Assembly (NCBI GenBank): GCA_040218145.1
Contig: JAVJQK010000096.1
Span: forward strand, 62,001 to 126,000
DNA length: 64,000 nucleotides
Source: Sandaracinaceae bacterium
Lineage (GTDB): Bacteria; Myxococcota_A; Polyangia; Polyangiales; Sandaracinaceae
Direction: 5' to 3'
The notes under the pieces: model-generated
What the model was told of the DNA's origin: nothing
What the model saw: only the letters and a program-made list of their open reading frames with translations
Databases searched by the model: none
Shown here: positions 16,635 through 25,774 of the stretch, one piece after another
Numbering within the stretch: the first letter of the stretch is position 1
Layout of the letters: every line of letters begins with the position of its first letter
Program-made: the position numbers and the translations under genes

Positions 16635-17054
16635 ATGGGACCCTCACGCGTGTCCTTCCTCGAGCTCGTGACCATCATCGTCGAGGACTACGACGACGCG
16701 ATCCGCTTCTTCGTGGGCGTGCTCGGGTTCGAGCTGGTCGAGGACTCACCGTCGCTCACGAACGACGGGCGACCAAAGCGGTGGGTCGTCGTCCGCCCGG
16801 AGAACGCCGCGACGGGCATCCTGCTGGCGCGCGCGGATGGGCATCGCCAGGCAGCGGCGGTCGGAGACCAGCTCGCCGGGCGCGTTGGCTTCTTCCTCCG
16901 CGTCGACGACTTCGACGAGACCTACGAGCGAATGGTCTCCGCGGGCGTGGTGTTCGTGTCGGCGCCCCGGAACGAGACGTATGGTCGGGTCGCGGTCTTC
17001 CTCGATGTCGCCGGCAATCGGTGGGATCTGCTGGGCGCGTCTTCGCGGATGTGA
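16635..17054 (+). CDS. VOC/glyoxalase-like protein
   Basis: 139 residues. Two beta-alpha-beta-beta-beta modules are visible: ELVTIIVEDYDDAIRFFVGVLGFEL and the second GRVGFFLRVDDFDETYERMVSAGV, ending in VAVFLDVAGNRWDLLG. This is the bleomycin-resistance/glyoxalase (VOC) pattern. The first metal-ligand position is T or V rather than His, so canonical glyoxalase I activity is doubtful. Substrate unknown. Confidence 0.85.
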   Translation: MGPSRVSFLELVTIIVEDYDDAIRFFVGVLGFELVEDSPSLTNDGRPKRWVVVRPENAATGILLARADGHRQAAAVGDQLAGRVGFFLRVDDFDETYERMVSAGVVFVSAPRNETYGRVAVFLDVAGNRWDLLGASSRM

Positions 17055-17138
17055 GCCGCGCTCCCTGGAGGGCGACGTGGTCCGCGTCCATCGGGGTCTG
17101 GGTAGCTGGGTAGGATTCTCCGGAGTCCGCGGGCAGGT

Positions 17139-17708
17139 CTATGTCAACGATTCGTGCCGGGACAGCTTGTCGATGATGGCGGCGATCCGCTTCTGCCGGG
17201 TCGCCTCCCGGCGCGCGCTGTGGAGGCGGTGGTAGATCACGTAGAGGTTCCGGCGGGTGAGCGTCCCGTAGAACGCCTCGGCCTCGGGGTGCTTCTTCAG
17301 CTCGCGCAGGAAGTCGTCGGGGATGACCATGTCGGCGGAGCCGGCGTAGGCGCGCTCCCATCGCCCGTCGGCCTTCGCCGCCTCGACGCACGCCATGCCG
17401 GCCGGCTGCATGCGGCCCTCCGCGATGAGCCGCTCGACGTGCGCGCGGTTCCTCTTCGACCAGCTCGACTTCGGGCGTCGCGGCGTGAGGCGCTGCAGGT
17501 ACGACACGTCGTCGAGCTTGCGCTTCAGACCGTCGATCCAGCCCCACGCGATGGCGGAGACAACGCAGTCGTCCCAGGTGACCGTCGCTCGACCCGAGGC
17601 CTTCTTGAAGATGCGCACCCAGAGCTCGCGCTCGCTGGCGTGGTTGTCGCGCAGCCAGTCCTCGAGCTGCTCGGGCGTCGCGAAGGAGCGCGCGGATTCT
17701 CCTGCCAT
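17139..17708 (-). CDS. YdeI/OmdA family protein
   Basis: 189 residues. The sequence follows the bacteriocin-protection YdeI/OmpD-associated family: RELWVRIFKKASG, WDDCVVSAIAWGWIDG, then LTPRRPKSSWSKRN and a helical C-terminus ending RKRIAAIIDKL-like. Cytosolic. The family's biochemical role is not established. Confidence 0.88.
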   Translation of the reverse strand: MAGESARSFATPEQLEDWLRDNHASERELWVRIFKKASGRATVTWDDCVVSAIAWGWIDGLKRKLDDVSYLQRLTPRRPKSSWSKRNRAHVERLIAEGRMQPAGMACVEAAKADGRWERAYAGSADMVIPDDFLRELKKHPEAEAFYGTLTRRNLYVIYHRLHSARREATRQKRIAAIIDKLSRHESLT

Positions 17709-17767
17709 CTACCTGCCCTTCATCGCGGCCGAACCTAGAGCACCCAGCGCTCGAGCGCGACTCGCGG

Positions 17768-18235
17768 TCAGGGCCAACTGCGCCAGCAGTCGCAGCACTC
17801 CCGCCGGTCCTCGCTGCGGAACGCGACGTCGAAGTCGTCCCCGTCGGGGAAGCGCCCCACCACGCGAGCCACGTACGCGTCGCCGTCGATCGACACCTCG
17901 ACGTCGGCCACGACCTCCGCCTCCACGAAGCCCGGGACGCTCTCACCGCCGTCGATGCAGGGGGCGGGGCCGCGCACGACGCGCGCGGTCTCCACGGTCG
18001 GCGTGCTCGGCGGGAAGCGATCCGGGAAGGCCGCGATGAGGCAGCGCTCCGGCCGCTCGTCGACGAGGAAGTAGTCGTAGATGGCGCGGCACGTGTTCTC
18101 GTAGACGTACTGCGACGACTCCGCGCCCGCGTCGCTGCCGCCCTCCGAAGGACGCGTGTGAGACGCGTAGCAACCGGTCGTGAGCGCGAGGGCGCAGCCG
18201 GCGAGCAGCATCCATCGGTGCGACCGTCTCCTCAT
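17768..18235 (-). CDS. Hypothetical lipoprotein
   Basis: 155 residues. The signal peptide has a basic MRRRSHR start and lipobox LTTGC (Cys22). The mature part has about six Cys, including CCDC near the end, so disulfides are likely. No recognised family. It is divergent from the FHA-aminotransferase gene. Confidence 0.72.
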   Translation of the reverse strand: MRRRSHRWMLLAGCALALTTGCYASHTRPSEGGSDAGAESSQYVYENTCRAIYDYFLVDERPERCLIAAFPDRFPPSTPTVETARVVRGPAPCIDGGESVPGFVEAEVVADVEVSIDGDAYVARVVGRFPDGDDFDVAFRSEDRRECCDCWRSWP

Positions 18236-18422
18236 CAGCCGGCCTCCATTCGCACCCCACCTTCGCTGGTCTCACGTCCCAGAGCAACGTCGCTCCGAGC
18301 CGGCTCACGTAGCGGTAGTGAGCTCGTCCCATGGCGAGAGCCCCGGGCTTCGGTCTGGGGCGCTGAGGGGGCCATCTCGGGGCTTCCTTCGTCCCAGACC
18401 GCTCGCGTAGGATGGTCCCTTC

Positions 18423-20381
18423 ATGGCAGTCATCAGTCGTGTCGATGGGACATCGTTCGAGTTGCCGAGGCAATGTGTCGTCGGACGTATGGGGTCCTGC
18501 AACCTGATGCTCGACCACCCAACGGTTTCGGGAATGCACGCGACGATCGCGTACGCGGACGGCGATTGGCGCGTACGCGACCTGGGCAGCCGCAATGGGA
18601 CACGGGTCGGTGGTGTGCTGCTGCCGCCGGCGGCCGAGCATGTCCTGGAGCCGGGCGCCCGCATCATGTTCGGAGAAGCCGAAACCTGGCTCGTCCGAAC
18701 CGTCGATCCGCCCGGTGCGTACTCGATGGTCCCTTGGCGACCGACCGACAGTCCCGAGGCCGCGCAGCCCTCGTGCATTCTGCGGCTCTTCGTCAGCCGC
18801 GACGGGCGGGAGCTCGACCTCGAGCTCTGTGCGGACGGGCGCAGCGTGCCGGTCACGGTGGACGGCGACGCCCTCGGCCTGCTGATGCGGCTGCAGGACG
18901 GGGCGACCGACGGCCGCGAGGAGGCCTCGGCCGAGGCCGCCTGGGTGACCACGACGGAGCTGGGCGTGTCCCCGGACGCGCTGACGAGCGAGCTCGGCCG
19001 CATCGAATCGCAGCTCGCGCTCCCAGGACTGGCCCGCGGGGGCCTCGAGCTGTTCGAGCGCCGCGACGACGGGGCCGTGCGGCTGGCGTCGGGGCGCGTT
19101 GAGCGGATCGTGGCACAAGAGAACCGCCTCTCCATCGGCAGCTCACACATGACGGCGCTGGAGCGTACGCTCTACCTCGATCCCCCGGCCGGCCTCATCA
19201 ACCTCACCTACGGCTATCCCGAGGGTCAGAGCCCCTCCTGGATCGAGCAATGCCGCACGACCCCTCCAGCGCCCGGGCAGTCGTGGTCCCACCGCCGCGC
19301 GCTGCAGGACTATTTCACCGGCCTCTTCGGGCTGGAGACGGCGCTCCTCACCACCACCGCCACCGAAGCGTTGCTCGTCGCCATCCGAGCCGCACTGCGG
19401 GGGGTGGGAGACGAGATCATCGTGCTGGAGAATGGCTTCGACGCTTACCCCGGTCTGATCGAGATGTGCGGCGCCGTGCCGCGCTTCGTGCCGCGCAGCG
19501 AAGGGCACCGGCTCCTGCCCGACGCGGTCGCGAAAGCCGTCCGGTCCCGTACGGCGGCGGTCTTGCTCACCTCACCTGACAATCCCACCGGCGTCATCCA
19601 CGACGCGGCCGCCCTGAGCGAGGTCGGGAGGCGGTGCGCAGCGCGTCGCATTCCGCTCATCCTCGACGCGGTCTTCCACGAAGTCACGCCCGGGCACGCG
19701 CGTCCCGCTACACCGGGTGCGTGGGCGCCCGCCTCGCTGGACCTGATGGTGATCGGCGACACCGGCAAGATCTTGGGACTTCGTGGAACGAAGCTCGGCG
19801 CTCTGGTCTCCTCTTCGCGACTCGCCGAGCGAGCGGCCGCCGTCGCGGACAACCTCTTCTTCCAGCTCCCCGAGACCAGCCTCTCGACGATCGCGAACAT
19901 CCTCTCGGATGCCCGCTACCCTGCATACCTCACGGACTTCCTCGCATCGCTGCAGCGAAACTGGGAGATCTTGCGCGACGGGGTCGGACCGGGCGTGTCG
20001 ATCTTGCCGTCGGAAGCCACCTCGATGGCTCTCATCGACGTCTCGGGGCTCGGCATCCGCGGCACGGAGTTCGCCGACCGGCTGCTCGAGGAGGAGCGCG
20101 TGGCCACCGTCGCCTGTGAGAGCTTCGCCAGAGGCGCGCAGCGGCCGATGACGCATCTGGTGCGGGTCGCGCTCGCGCGTCCGGGCTCGGAGATGAGGGA
20201 AGCCGCGAGTCGCATCGAGCGACTCCGATCCCGACTCTGCAGGCGCGCCGAGGAGCCGAGACGATCAACTCGACACGAGCGCCACACCGACCAGCAGGAT
20301 GGCAATCGCGATCCACTGCATCGGCCGCAGCCGCTCGCCGAGGAACACCCAGGCCAGAGCAATGGTCACGGTGCTGAATAG
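18423..20381 (+). CDS. FHA - winged-helix-like - PLP aminotransferase fusion
   Basis: 652 residues. Residues 15-95 form an FHA domain (VGRMGSCNLML, VSGMHA, LGSRNGT). Residues about 117-230 resemble the winged-helix modules that follow FHA in myxobacterial proteins. Residues about 255-605 form a fold-type I aminotransferase: NPTG (387-390), ILDAVFHE with D415 as PLP N1 partner, candidate Schiff-base lysine K449 in GDTGKILGLRGTKLGA, and HLVRVAL with R581 as carboxylate Arg. F418 stands where Tyr is usual, and K457 at the K+8 Arg position. The last 39 codons are antisense to the convergent EamA gene. TAGGAT at 18408-18413 precedes the ATG. Confidence 0.85.
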   Translation: MAVISRVDGTSFELPRQCVVGRMGSCNLMLDHPTVSGMHATIAYADGDWRVRDLGSRNGTRVGGVLLPPAAEHVLEPGARIMFGEAETWLVRTVDPPGAYSMVPWRPTDSPEAAQPSCILRLFVSRDGRELDLELCADGRSVPVTVDGDALGLLMRLQDGATDGREEASAEAAWVTTTELGVSPDALTSELGRIESQLALPGLARGGLELFERRDDGAVRLASGRVERIVAQENRLSIGSSHMTALERTLYLDPPAGLINLTYGYPEGQSPSWIEQCRTTPPAPGQSWSHRRALQDYFTGLFGLETALLTTTATEALLVAIRAALRGVGDEIIVLENGFDAYPGLIEMCGAVPRFVPRSEGHRLLPDAVAKAVRSRTAAVLLTSPDNPTGVIHDAAALSEVGRRCAARRIPLILDAVFHEVTPGHARPATPGAWAPASLDLMVIGDTGKILGLRGTKLGALVSSSRLAERAAAVADNLFFQLPETSLSTIANILSDARYPAYLTDFLASLQRNWEILRDGVGPGVSILPSEATSMALIDVSGLGIRGTEFADRLLEEERVATVACESFARGAQRPMTHLVRVALARPGSEMREAASRIERLRSRLCRRAEEPRRSTRHERHTDQQDGNRDPLHRPQPLAEEHPGQSNGHGAE

Positions 20382-21113
20382 AGAAGCGGTCACGCAGACC
20401 AACGACGTCATGCTGCCCTCGAGGGCGGCCCCGTACGAGAGGAAGGCACCGGTGTCCAGCACGCTGATACCGATCAGCAGCACCGCCGCGCCGCGGTTCA
20501 CGCGGAACCTCTGCCGCTGGACCGCCGCCGCGCCAGCGTGGCCCGAGACCGTGACGATCCTCGAGATCAAGACGGGCAACACGGGACCGAGCGCTGCGAA
20601 CACAGGCGTCAGCACGTAGAAGGCAGTTCCCCACGCGAGCGCGGCCAGAACGGCCAGGGTGATGCCTCGCTCTCGAAGCCCGTGCGCCGCGCCGCCGAGT
20701 GGCCGACTGAGGTTGGAGCCGACGACGCCAAGGCTGATCGCCGCGAGGCCGACCAGCTGTGCGTTCGAAGGCTGCTCACCGCCGAGGATGGCGAGCACCG
20801 CGGCGATCGCTCCGAAGCTACTGGCGATAGGGCTCACCAGAGAGACAGGGCCGCGACGGATCCCCTCGTAGAGCCAGGTCGTACCGAGTGCGTTCAGGAC
20901 GCCGGCGAGCAGCGCCAAAGCGACGAAGGTGACGCGCAGCTGTGTCGGCGCGCCGCCCCACGCCGAGAGCAGCAGAGGGGCGAGCAGCAGCGCCGAGAGG
21001 CCCTGGGTGAACAGCACCGTGGAGCGAGTGCCGATCCGGTCTGCGGCCAGCCGCGCGAGGAAATCTGCACCTCCCCAAGCGAGCGCCGCCAACAGGGCGA
21101 GGCCCATCGACAT
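20265..21113 (-). CDS. EamA/DMT-family transporter
   Basis: 282 residues with ten hydrophobic helices in two five-helix halves, each opening with the EamA-type LAALAWG motif (LALLAALAWGGADF and LAVLAALAWGTAFY). The C-terminal SLFSTVTIALAWVFLGERL is the family's signature. It is an inner-membrane metabolite or amino-acid exporter candidate. It is convergent with and overlaps the aminotransferase fusion gene by 117 bp. Confidence 0.9.
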   Translation of the reverse strand: MSMGLALLAALAWGGADFLARLAADRIGTRSTVLFTQGLSALLLAPLLLSAWGGAPTQLRVTFVALALLAGVLNALGTTWLYEGIRRGPVSLVSPIASSFGAIAAVLAILGGEQPSNAQLVGLAAISLGVVGSNLSRPLGGAAHGLRERGITLAVLAALAWGTAFYVLTPVFAALGPVLPVLISRIVTVSGHAGAAAVQRQRFRVNRGAAVLLIGISVLDTGAFLSYGAALEGSMTSLVCVTASLFSTVTIALAWVFLGERLRPMQWIAIAILLVGVALVSS

Positions 21114-21200
21114 GCGAGGCCGAGGCTATCACAGCCAACGGAGCGCCAGGACTCCCGAAGGGGATTGGATGGGCTGACGGCGCGCGCAGCGCAACCGTAT

Positions 21201-21611
21201 GTGCACCGCACGGGGTCCACGGAGGACGCTCTGGGTGAGCTGGAGCGCGCGATCGAGCTAGACGGCTCGCATGGCTTCGCTCGCCTCTACCGAGCGCACT
21301 GCCTCCACGACCTGGAGCGCTTCGAAGAGGCAGCCGCCGCGTACGACGACGTCCCCCACGGAGCCTTCCGAGGCCCGACGAGCTGGAGGATGGACCTCCT
21401 CGTCGAGCAGCGCGCCCACTGTAGAGGGATGGCCGGCGACCTCGACGGAGCCCGGGCCGACTTCGAGCGTGTCCTGACGCGGTACGAACGGGAGCCTCAT
21501 CTCGCGCTCTACGCGCCGCCCCGGTACCGCCGCTGGGCGGCCGATGCGTTCCCGGAGCTCGCGGACCGAGTCGAGGCGGTGGAGGCGGTCGCGACCGGCC
21601 ACTCGTCTTGA
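21201..21611 (+). CDS. TPR-like protein, probably 5'-truncated
   Basis: 136 residues from GTG 21201. The segment EDALGELERAIELDGSHGFA and the following RAHCLHDLERFEEAAAAYDD form a TPR pair, and GDLDGARADFERVL is a third helix pair. The start falls within what looks like the middle of a repeat array, and the sequence upstream in frame is antisense to the EamA gene. A lost N-terminus is likely. Confidence 0.55.
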   Translation: MHRTGSTEDALGELERAIELDGSHGFARLYRAHCLHDLERFEEAAAAYDDVPHGAFRGPTSWRMDLLVEQRAHCRGMAGDLDGARADFERVLTRYEREPHLALYAPPRYRRWAADAFPELADRVEAVEAVATGHSS

Positions 21612-21713
21612 CAGATCGCCAGGGACGGACGGTGTTGGCCGGCGATCGTGTTCGCCGCCGATCGGGCTCGCCGAGCTCTTGCCGGAGTCGGGGGAACGCG
21701 GCATCTGTCGGGC

Positions 21714-22085
21714 ATGCGAGCGCCAGGAACCGACTGGGTCTACAAGATCCTCCCGTGGAGTGACTGGGAGGCCCTCGACGGCGCCGACGAGTGGGCCGGC
21801 AGCGAGGCGGATCTACGCGCCGGCTTCATTCGTTTCTCCACCGCGGCGCAGGTGGCCGAGACCGCGCGCCTTCACTTCGCAGGCGCGGAGGAGCTCGCGC
21901 TCCTGGGCGTCCCCGCAAACCAGGTGGCGCTCACGTGGGAGCCCTCTCGCGGTGGCGAGCCCTCTCCGCATCTCTACGGCCCCTTGCCGCTCGACGTGAT
22001 CGACGTGATCGAGCGCGTGGCGATCGGTCCCGAGGGGCACGAGTTCCCGTGGTGGCTCTCACTCGGGTACCCGCCCACCGATTGA
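21714..22085 (+). CDS. DUF952 family protein
   Basis: 123 residues from ATG 21714. It has the DUF952 order: WVYKILPWSDWEA, GFIRFSTAAQVAETARLHFAG, then LTWEPSRGGEPSPHLYGPL. DUF952 proteins are small, cytosolic and of unknown function. A second DUF952 gene lies at 53571. Confidence 0.88.
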   Translation: MRAPGTDWVYKILPWSDWEALDGADEWAGSEADLRAGFIRFSTAAQVAETARLHFAGAEELALLGVPANQVALTWEPSRGGEPSPHLYGPLPLDVIDVIERVAIGPEGHEFPWWLSLGYPPTD

Positions 22086-22208
22086 CCCTCGGGGAGCCTC
22101 GGCGGGTAGAGACCCTACGAGTCCCTCAGGGCCTGCGCTCGGCGGTTCGGGAACGATCCCACCTACTACCGCGACGTGGTCGGGATCCGAACGCCATTGA
22201 CTTCAGTT

Positions 22209-22231
22209 CAATTAGGACCATCATCCTATTG
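22209..22231. promoter_or_regulatory. Inverted repeat in an AT-rich promoter region
   Basis: CAATTAGGA and TCCTATTG form an inverted repeat with one bulge around a 6-nt centre, in a conspicuously AT-rich stretch 32 bp before the PF10118 gene. The size and symmetry fit a repressor operator of the TetR/MarR kind, but no adjacent regulator gene is present. Confidence 0.5.
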
Positions 22232-22262
22232 ATCTCGATTCAGTAGCGAAGGGCCGACGACG

Positions 22263-23126
22263 ATGGAGCACACATTCACCAGCACCGCCTCCCAGGCGCG
22301 GAAGCGCGCACCGGTCCGCCCCCGGCGGATGCACTTCGACTTCGACTCCGTGAAGGAGCGCTTCTGGTTCAAGGGCAACGGGCTGATCACGGCGACGCTC
22401 TCTGCGCTGTCGGCCACGTTCCCGCTGGGCGAGAAGGAGTTCGTGCGGAGCGTGATGCACTACCGCGACCAGATCTCGGACCCCGTGCTTCGCGAGCAGA
22501 TGGTCGGCTTCGCGGCGCAGGAGGGGCAGCACTCCTACCAGCATCAGCGGGCGAACGCGTGGCTCGACGGCATGGGCTTCGACGCGTCGGCGGTCGAGCG
22601 CGAGGTGGAGAAGAACATCGCGAAGCACGTGCGGACGAGCCCGCCCGCGGTGCACCTCGCGTCCACGGTCGTGCTCGAGCACATCACCGCGATCCTCGCC
22701 GAGTACATGCTCACGCACCCGCACATCACCGCGGAGATGGAGAAGCCGACGCGTGAGCTGCTCGAGTGGCACGCGGTCGAGGAGATCGAGCACAAGGCGG
22801 TCGCGTTCGACGTCTTCGAGGCGGTCAGCGGCGACCGCGACCTGCTGCGCCGCGTCGGCGCGTTGACGACGATCTTCTTCGTCTTCAATCAGGTCCGCCA
22901 CACCGTCACGGCGCTGAAGGCGCTCGAGCACCGACCGACCCTGCGCGAGTACCTCGAGGCGTACGACTTCTACTTCGGGCCCGATGGCCTCATCACGAAG
23001 GTCGCCGGCCCGTACCGCGACTTCTTCCGCCCGGACTTCCACCCGTGGGACCAGGACAACGCTCACCTCATCGAGGCGTGGAAGGCGCGGCACGAGAGCG
23101 CCGGGGCCGGCTCCGAGGCGGCCTGA
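22263..23126 (+). CDS. PF10118 metal-dependent hydrolase-like protein
   Basis: 287 residues. It is a helical, ferritin-like-looking protein with metal-ligand clusters QEGQHSYQHQ, VVLEHITAI and EWHAVEEIEHKAVAFDV, the signature of the PF10118 metal-dependent hydrolase family. Likely a di-metal enzyme, peripheral or cytosolic, acting on a lipid-like or aromatic substrate. Its upstream AT-rich inverted repeat suggests regulated expression. Confidence 0.88.
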   Translation: MEHTFTSTASQARKRAPVRPRRMHFDFDSVKERFWFKGNGLITATLSALSATFPLGEKEFVRSVMHYRDQISDPVLREQMVGFAAQEGQHSYQHQRANAWLDGMGFDASAVEREVEKNIAKHVRTSPPAVHLASTVVLEHITAILAEYMLTHPHITAEMEKPTRELLEWHAVEEIEHKAVAFDVFEAVSGDRDLLRRVGALTTIFFVFNQVRHTVTALKALEHRPTLREYLEAYDFYFGPDGLITKVAGPYRDFFRPDFHPWDQDNAHLIEAWKARHESAGAGSEAA

Positions 23127-23250
23127 GGTCGGGCTCGCAGCGAGCCACGGAGCGCTCCGCGGAGTTGCGTTCGTTGCGGCGCCCGTGGCTCACAAAGGCA
23201 CGCGGTTCGCCTCGTCATGTTTCGCCGTCGTGAGTGGCACGTGGGTTGCG

Positions 23251-24111
23251 ATGCGCCCCGCGATGCACCGACGACGGACCGAGCTCGCCCGCATCGTATC
23301 GCTCCTGGCCTTTGGCCTGACCGCCTGCTCGAACGCGTCGAGCCCGACCGACGCTGGCCCGCCGACGCGGGACTGTGACGCGAGCGACTGCCCATCGCGG
23401 CCGACGGACTCCGGCGCGCTGGACGCGAGCACCACTCCCCCCGCGTGCCGGGCGTCAGACCCGAGCCTGCCGCTCGCAGGCATCCCGGAGGAGGTGCTCG
23501 TGCTGCGTCACACGAGCTCACCGTGCTCCACGCACGAGACCGAGCTCCTGGTTCAGAACACCTCGGCCTCTCCGCTGATCTTGGACCGGGTCGAGACGAG
23601 CTCGGCGACCTTCCTGCTCGAACCGTTGGAGCTCCCCGTGACGTTGCTCCCCGGCTCGACGATGCCAGTTGGCGTGAGGCTCTCGGAGGAAGCGCGAGGA
23701 GAGCAAACCGGAGCGCTCCGCCTCTCGGGGCCGGGAGGATGTTCGGAGCTCCCGCTGCGCGGCATCGCCGCCGACGAAGCGATGCTCACCCTGAATCGCC
23801 AGGCCCTGGACTTCGGCGTCGTCGAAGCGGGGACGACCAGCGAGACCCGGGAGATCGTAGTCCTCGCGCAGCACGCGGGCGACGCCACGAGCCCCACGGT
23901 CGACGGAGTCTCCGCGTCCCCCGAGTCATTCCAGATCGTGTCGGCCCCTTCGATCCCGTTCGCGCTGGGGTCGTGCGCGCCCGTCACCGTCTCCGTCTCC
24001 TTCGACGCGCCCGAGACCACCGGCCCGGTCACTGGCGATCTCCTGCTGGAGCTCGCTCGGGACGGCTTCGCCGTGTTCGTCGCCGTCCCGCTGCGGGCGA
24101 CAGTCGAGTGA
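23251..24111 (+). CDS. Lipoprotein with ASH/HYDIN-like beta-sandwich repeats
   Basis: 286 residues from ATG 23251 (ATG 23263 also possible). The signal peptide ends LTAC with an ASSPTDAG linker. The mature part has repeated Ig-like ASH/HYDIN-type segments, for example LNRQALDFGVVEAGTTSET and the earlier LILDRVETSSATFLLE. These resemble choice-of-anchor domains used in surface proteins. Probably an envelope-anchored adhesion or structural protein. Confidence 0.72.
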   Translation: MRPAMHRRRTELARIVSLLAFGLTACSNASSPTDAGPPTRDCDASDCPSRPTDSGALDASTTPPACRASDPSLPLAGIPEEVLVLRHTSSPCSTHETELLVQNTSASPLILDRVETSSATFLLEPLELPVTLLPGSTMPVGVRLSEEARGEQTGALRLSGPGGCSELPLRGIAADEAMLTLNRQALDFGVVEAGTTSETREIVVLAQHAGDATSPTVDGVSASPESFQIVSAPSIPFALGSCAPVTVSVSFDAPETTGPVTGDLLLELARDGFAVFVAVPLRATVE

Positions 24112-24183
24112 GCGCGGCCGCAGAGGGCGAGCCATCGCGCAGGAGGCCTTTCCATCTGCGGTTGCATCGCACATCCTCGTCAG

Positions 24184-25611
24184 GTGGGCGGATGCCGCGC
24201 GTGCGAGGACGGTGAGGAGGGCTGCGCGCTCGTTCCCGTGTCGCGACGGAACGGGAAGTACAGCCCGCTGCGCCTCGGCGTGATCAGCGTGCTCTGCGAC
24301 CCGCTGCTGATCCCCTCCCTCATCGCGCTGGGCCGCGGGGTCTCGGAGCTGCGGGAGGTCCGGCGCCGCGAGGCCGAGGGGCACTGGTCTCCGGACCACC
24401 GCGACGTTCGCACCGGCGCCGTCTGGGGCATCCTCCTCGGCGGGGCGCGTCCGGCCGCGGCGCTGCTCCTCGCGGCGATCGTCGTCTTCGACGCCCGCTC
24501 TCCGGCGCCAGCGCCGCCCCCGCCTGCGCCGCCTCACGACGAGGTCGCCGACCTGATGATGTGCGTCACCCGATGCGCCGAGGACGCGCAGCGGCGCGCG
24601 GCCATCGATCAGCTCGACGTGCTCGGCCCCCGCCTCGATCCCGACCAGCGCCGTCGGCTCCTGCGTCACGGGCTCGAAGGTGAGCTCCCCTCGGGGCAGC
24701 GAGAGGCGCTGCTGGCGAACCTCGTCGCGACGGACGAGGCCCGCGCCCTGACCCCCGAGGAGCTGCGGCCCCTACAGGCGATGGGCCCTCCGGTTCGCGC
24801 GGCGCTCTATCACTACATCGCGTGGCTCTCTCCCGACCCGCCTCCGCCGGCCGATCACTGGACCGCGGTCGGCCTGATGTGGCGCGCCATGTTGCGTCGA
24901 GAAGATCGGCCGGCGCTGATCCCGGCCGCGTCGCTCGCGAGGACGCCGCTGCGAGCGGAGGCGCTCTCGGATCTCTTGTCGCTCCCCGACACCCACCCCG
25001 CGGCCGGCCTCGCGCTCATTCTCGCGAGCGAGCGATGTGACGACGAGCCTCTCGACGAGCGCCTCGGGCCGCGGCTGCTCGCTCGACTCCGCGCCGAGCC
25101 CAGCGAGGCCGACGTGAGGCTGGCCGGCTGCGTCCCCGGGCCGGGCATCCACGAGGCCCTGATCGAGCTCGCGCGCGAAGGCGGGACGCGCGGCGCGGTC
25201 GCGCTTCTCGCGGCCCTTCGACGGGGTGGGCAGGTGCCGCGAGACGTAGTCGCGGCGCTCACGGCCGAGCCCACCACATATCGTCGCTTGTCGCGCGACC
25301 TGGGGCCGCTGGGGCGGACCGACCTCATCCCGCCGCGGCACCGTACGGTCGCGCACCGGATCGAGATGACGGCCCGAGCGCGCTATCCGTTCGTCACGCG
25401 GGTGGAGCGCCGAAGGGTCGAGCGAGACCATACGTGCGTCATCTTCGCGGACGGGGACGGGCGCGACCACGTGGCGTATTGCGGCGCCGACTCTCAGCGC
25501 CACCTGGACGTCGCGACCCCGCGCCTCGACGAGGACCACGCCGAGCTCTGCGCGCGCGTCTGCGGACAGGACCCACCGCTGCCTCTACCACCGTCCTTCG
25601 ACGGCCTGTGA
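24184..25611 (+). CDS. Hypothetical membrane protein
   Basis: 475 residues, GTG start. The N-terminus has a CRACEDGEEGC cluster, then two hydrophobic segments (LGVISVLCDPLLIPSLIAL and PAAALLLAAIVVFDA) and a Pro-rich linker. The rest is a helical solenoid-like exported or cytoplasmic domain ending in a Cys-containing region. No family recognised. Confidence 0.68.
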   Translation: MGGCRACEDGEEGCALVPVSRRNGKYSPLRLGVISVLCDPLLIPSLIALGRGVSELREVRRREAEGHWSPDHRDVRTGAVWGILLGGARPAAALLLAAIVVFDARSPAPAPPPPAPPHDEVADLMMCVTRCAEDAQRRAAIDQLDVLGPRLDPDQRRRLLRHGLEGELPSGQREALLANLVATDEARALTPEELRPLQAMGPPVRAALYHYIAWLSPDPPPPADHWTAVGLMWRAMLRREDRPALIPAASLARTPLRAEALSDLLSLPDTHPAAGLALILASERCDDEPLDERLGPRLLARLRAEPSEADVRLAGCVPGPGIHEALIELAREGGTRGAVALLAALRRGGQVPRDVVAALTAEPTTYRRLSRDLGPLGRTDLIPPRHRTVAHRIEMTARARYPFVTRVERRRVERDHTCVIFADGDGRDHVAYCGADSQRHLDVATPRLDEDHAELCARVCGQDPPLPLPPSFDGL

Positions 25612-25774
25612 GTGGGCGTCGCCATCTCCGTACTTCCACGGTCGACTCGGGCGTGGTCTCGGTGGGGCGAGAATTTCGGTTCGCACCAGCGTGAACCAGC
25701 TCCCCGCGCTGAGCCCCAGCTGCCGGCAAACCACGACTTACCCGGCGGCACATTCCCTGCTACGCGCCGCGACC

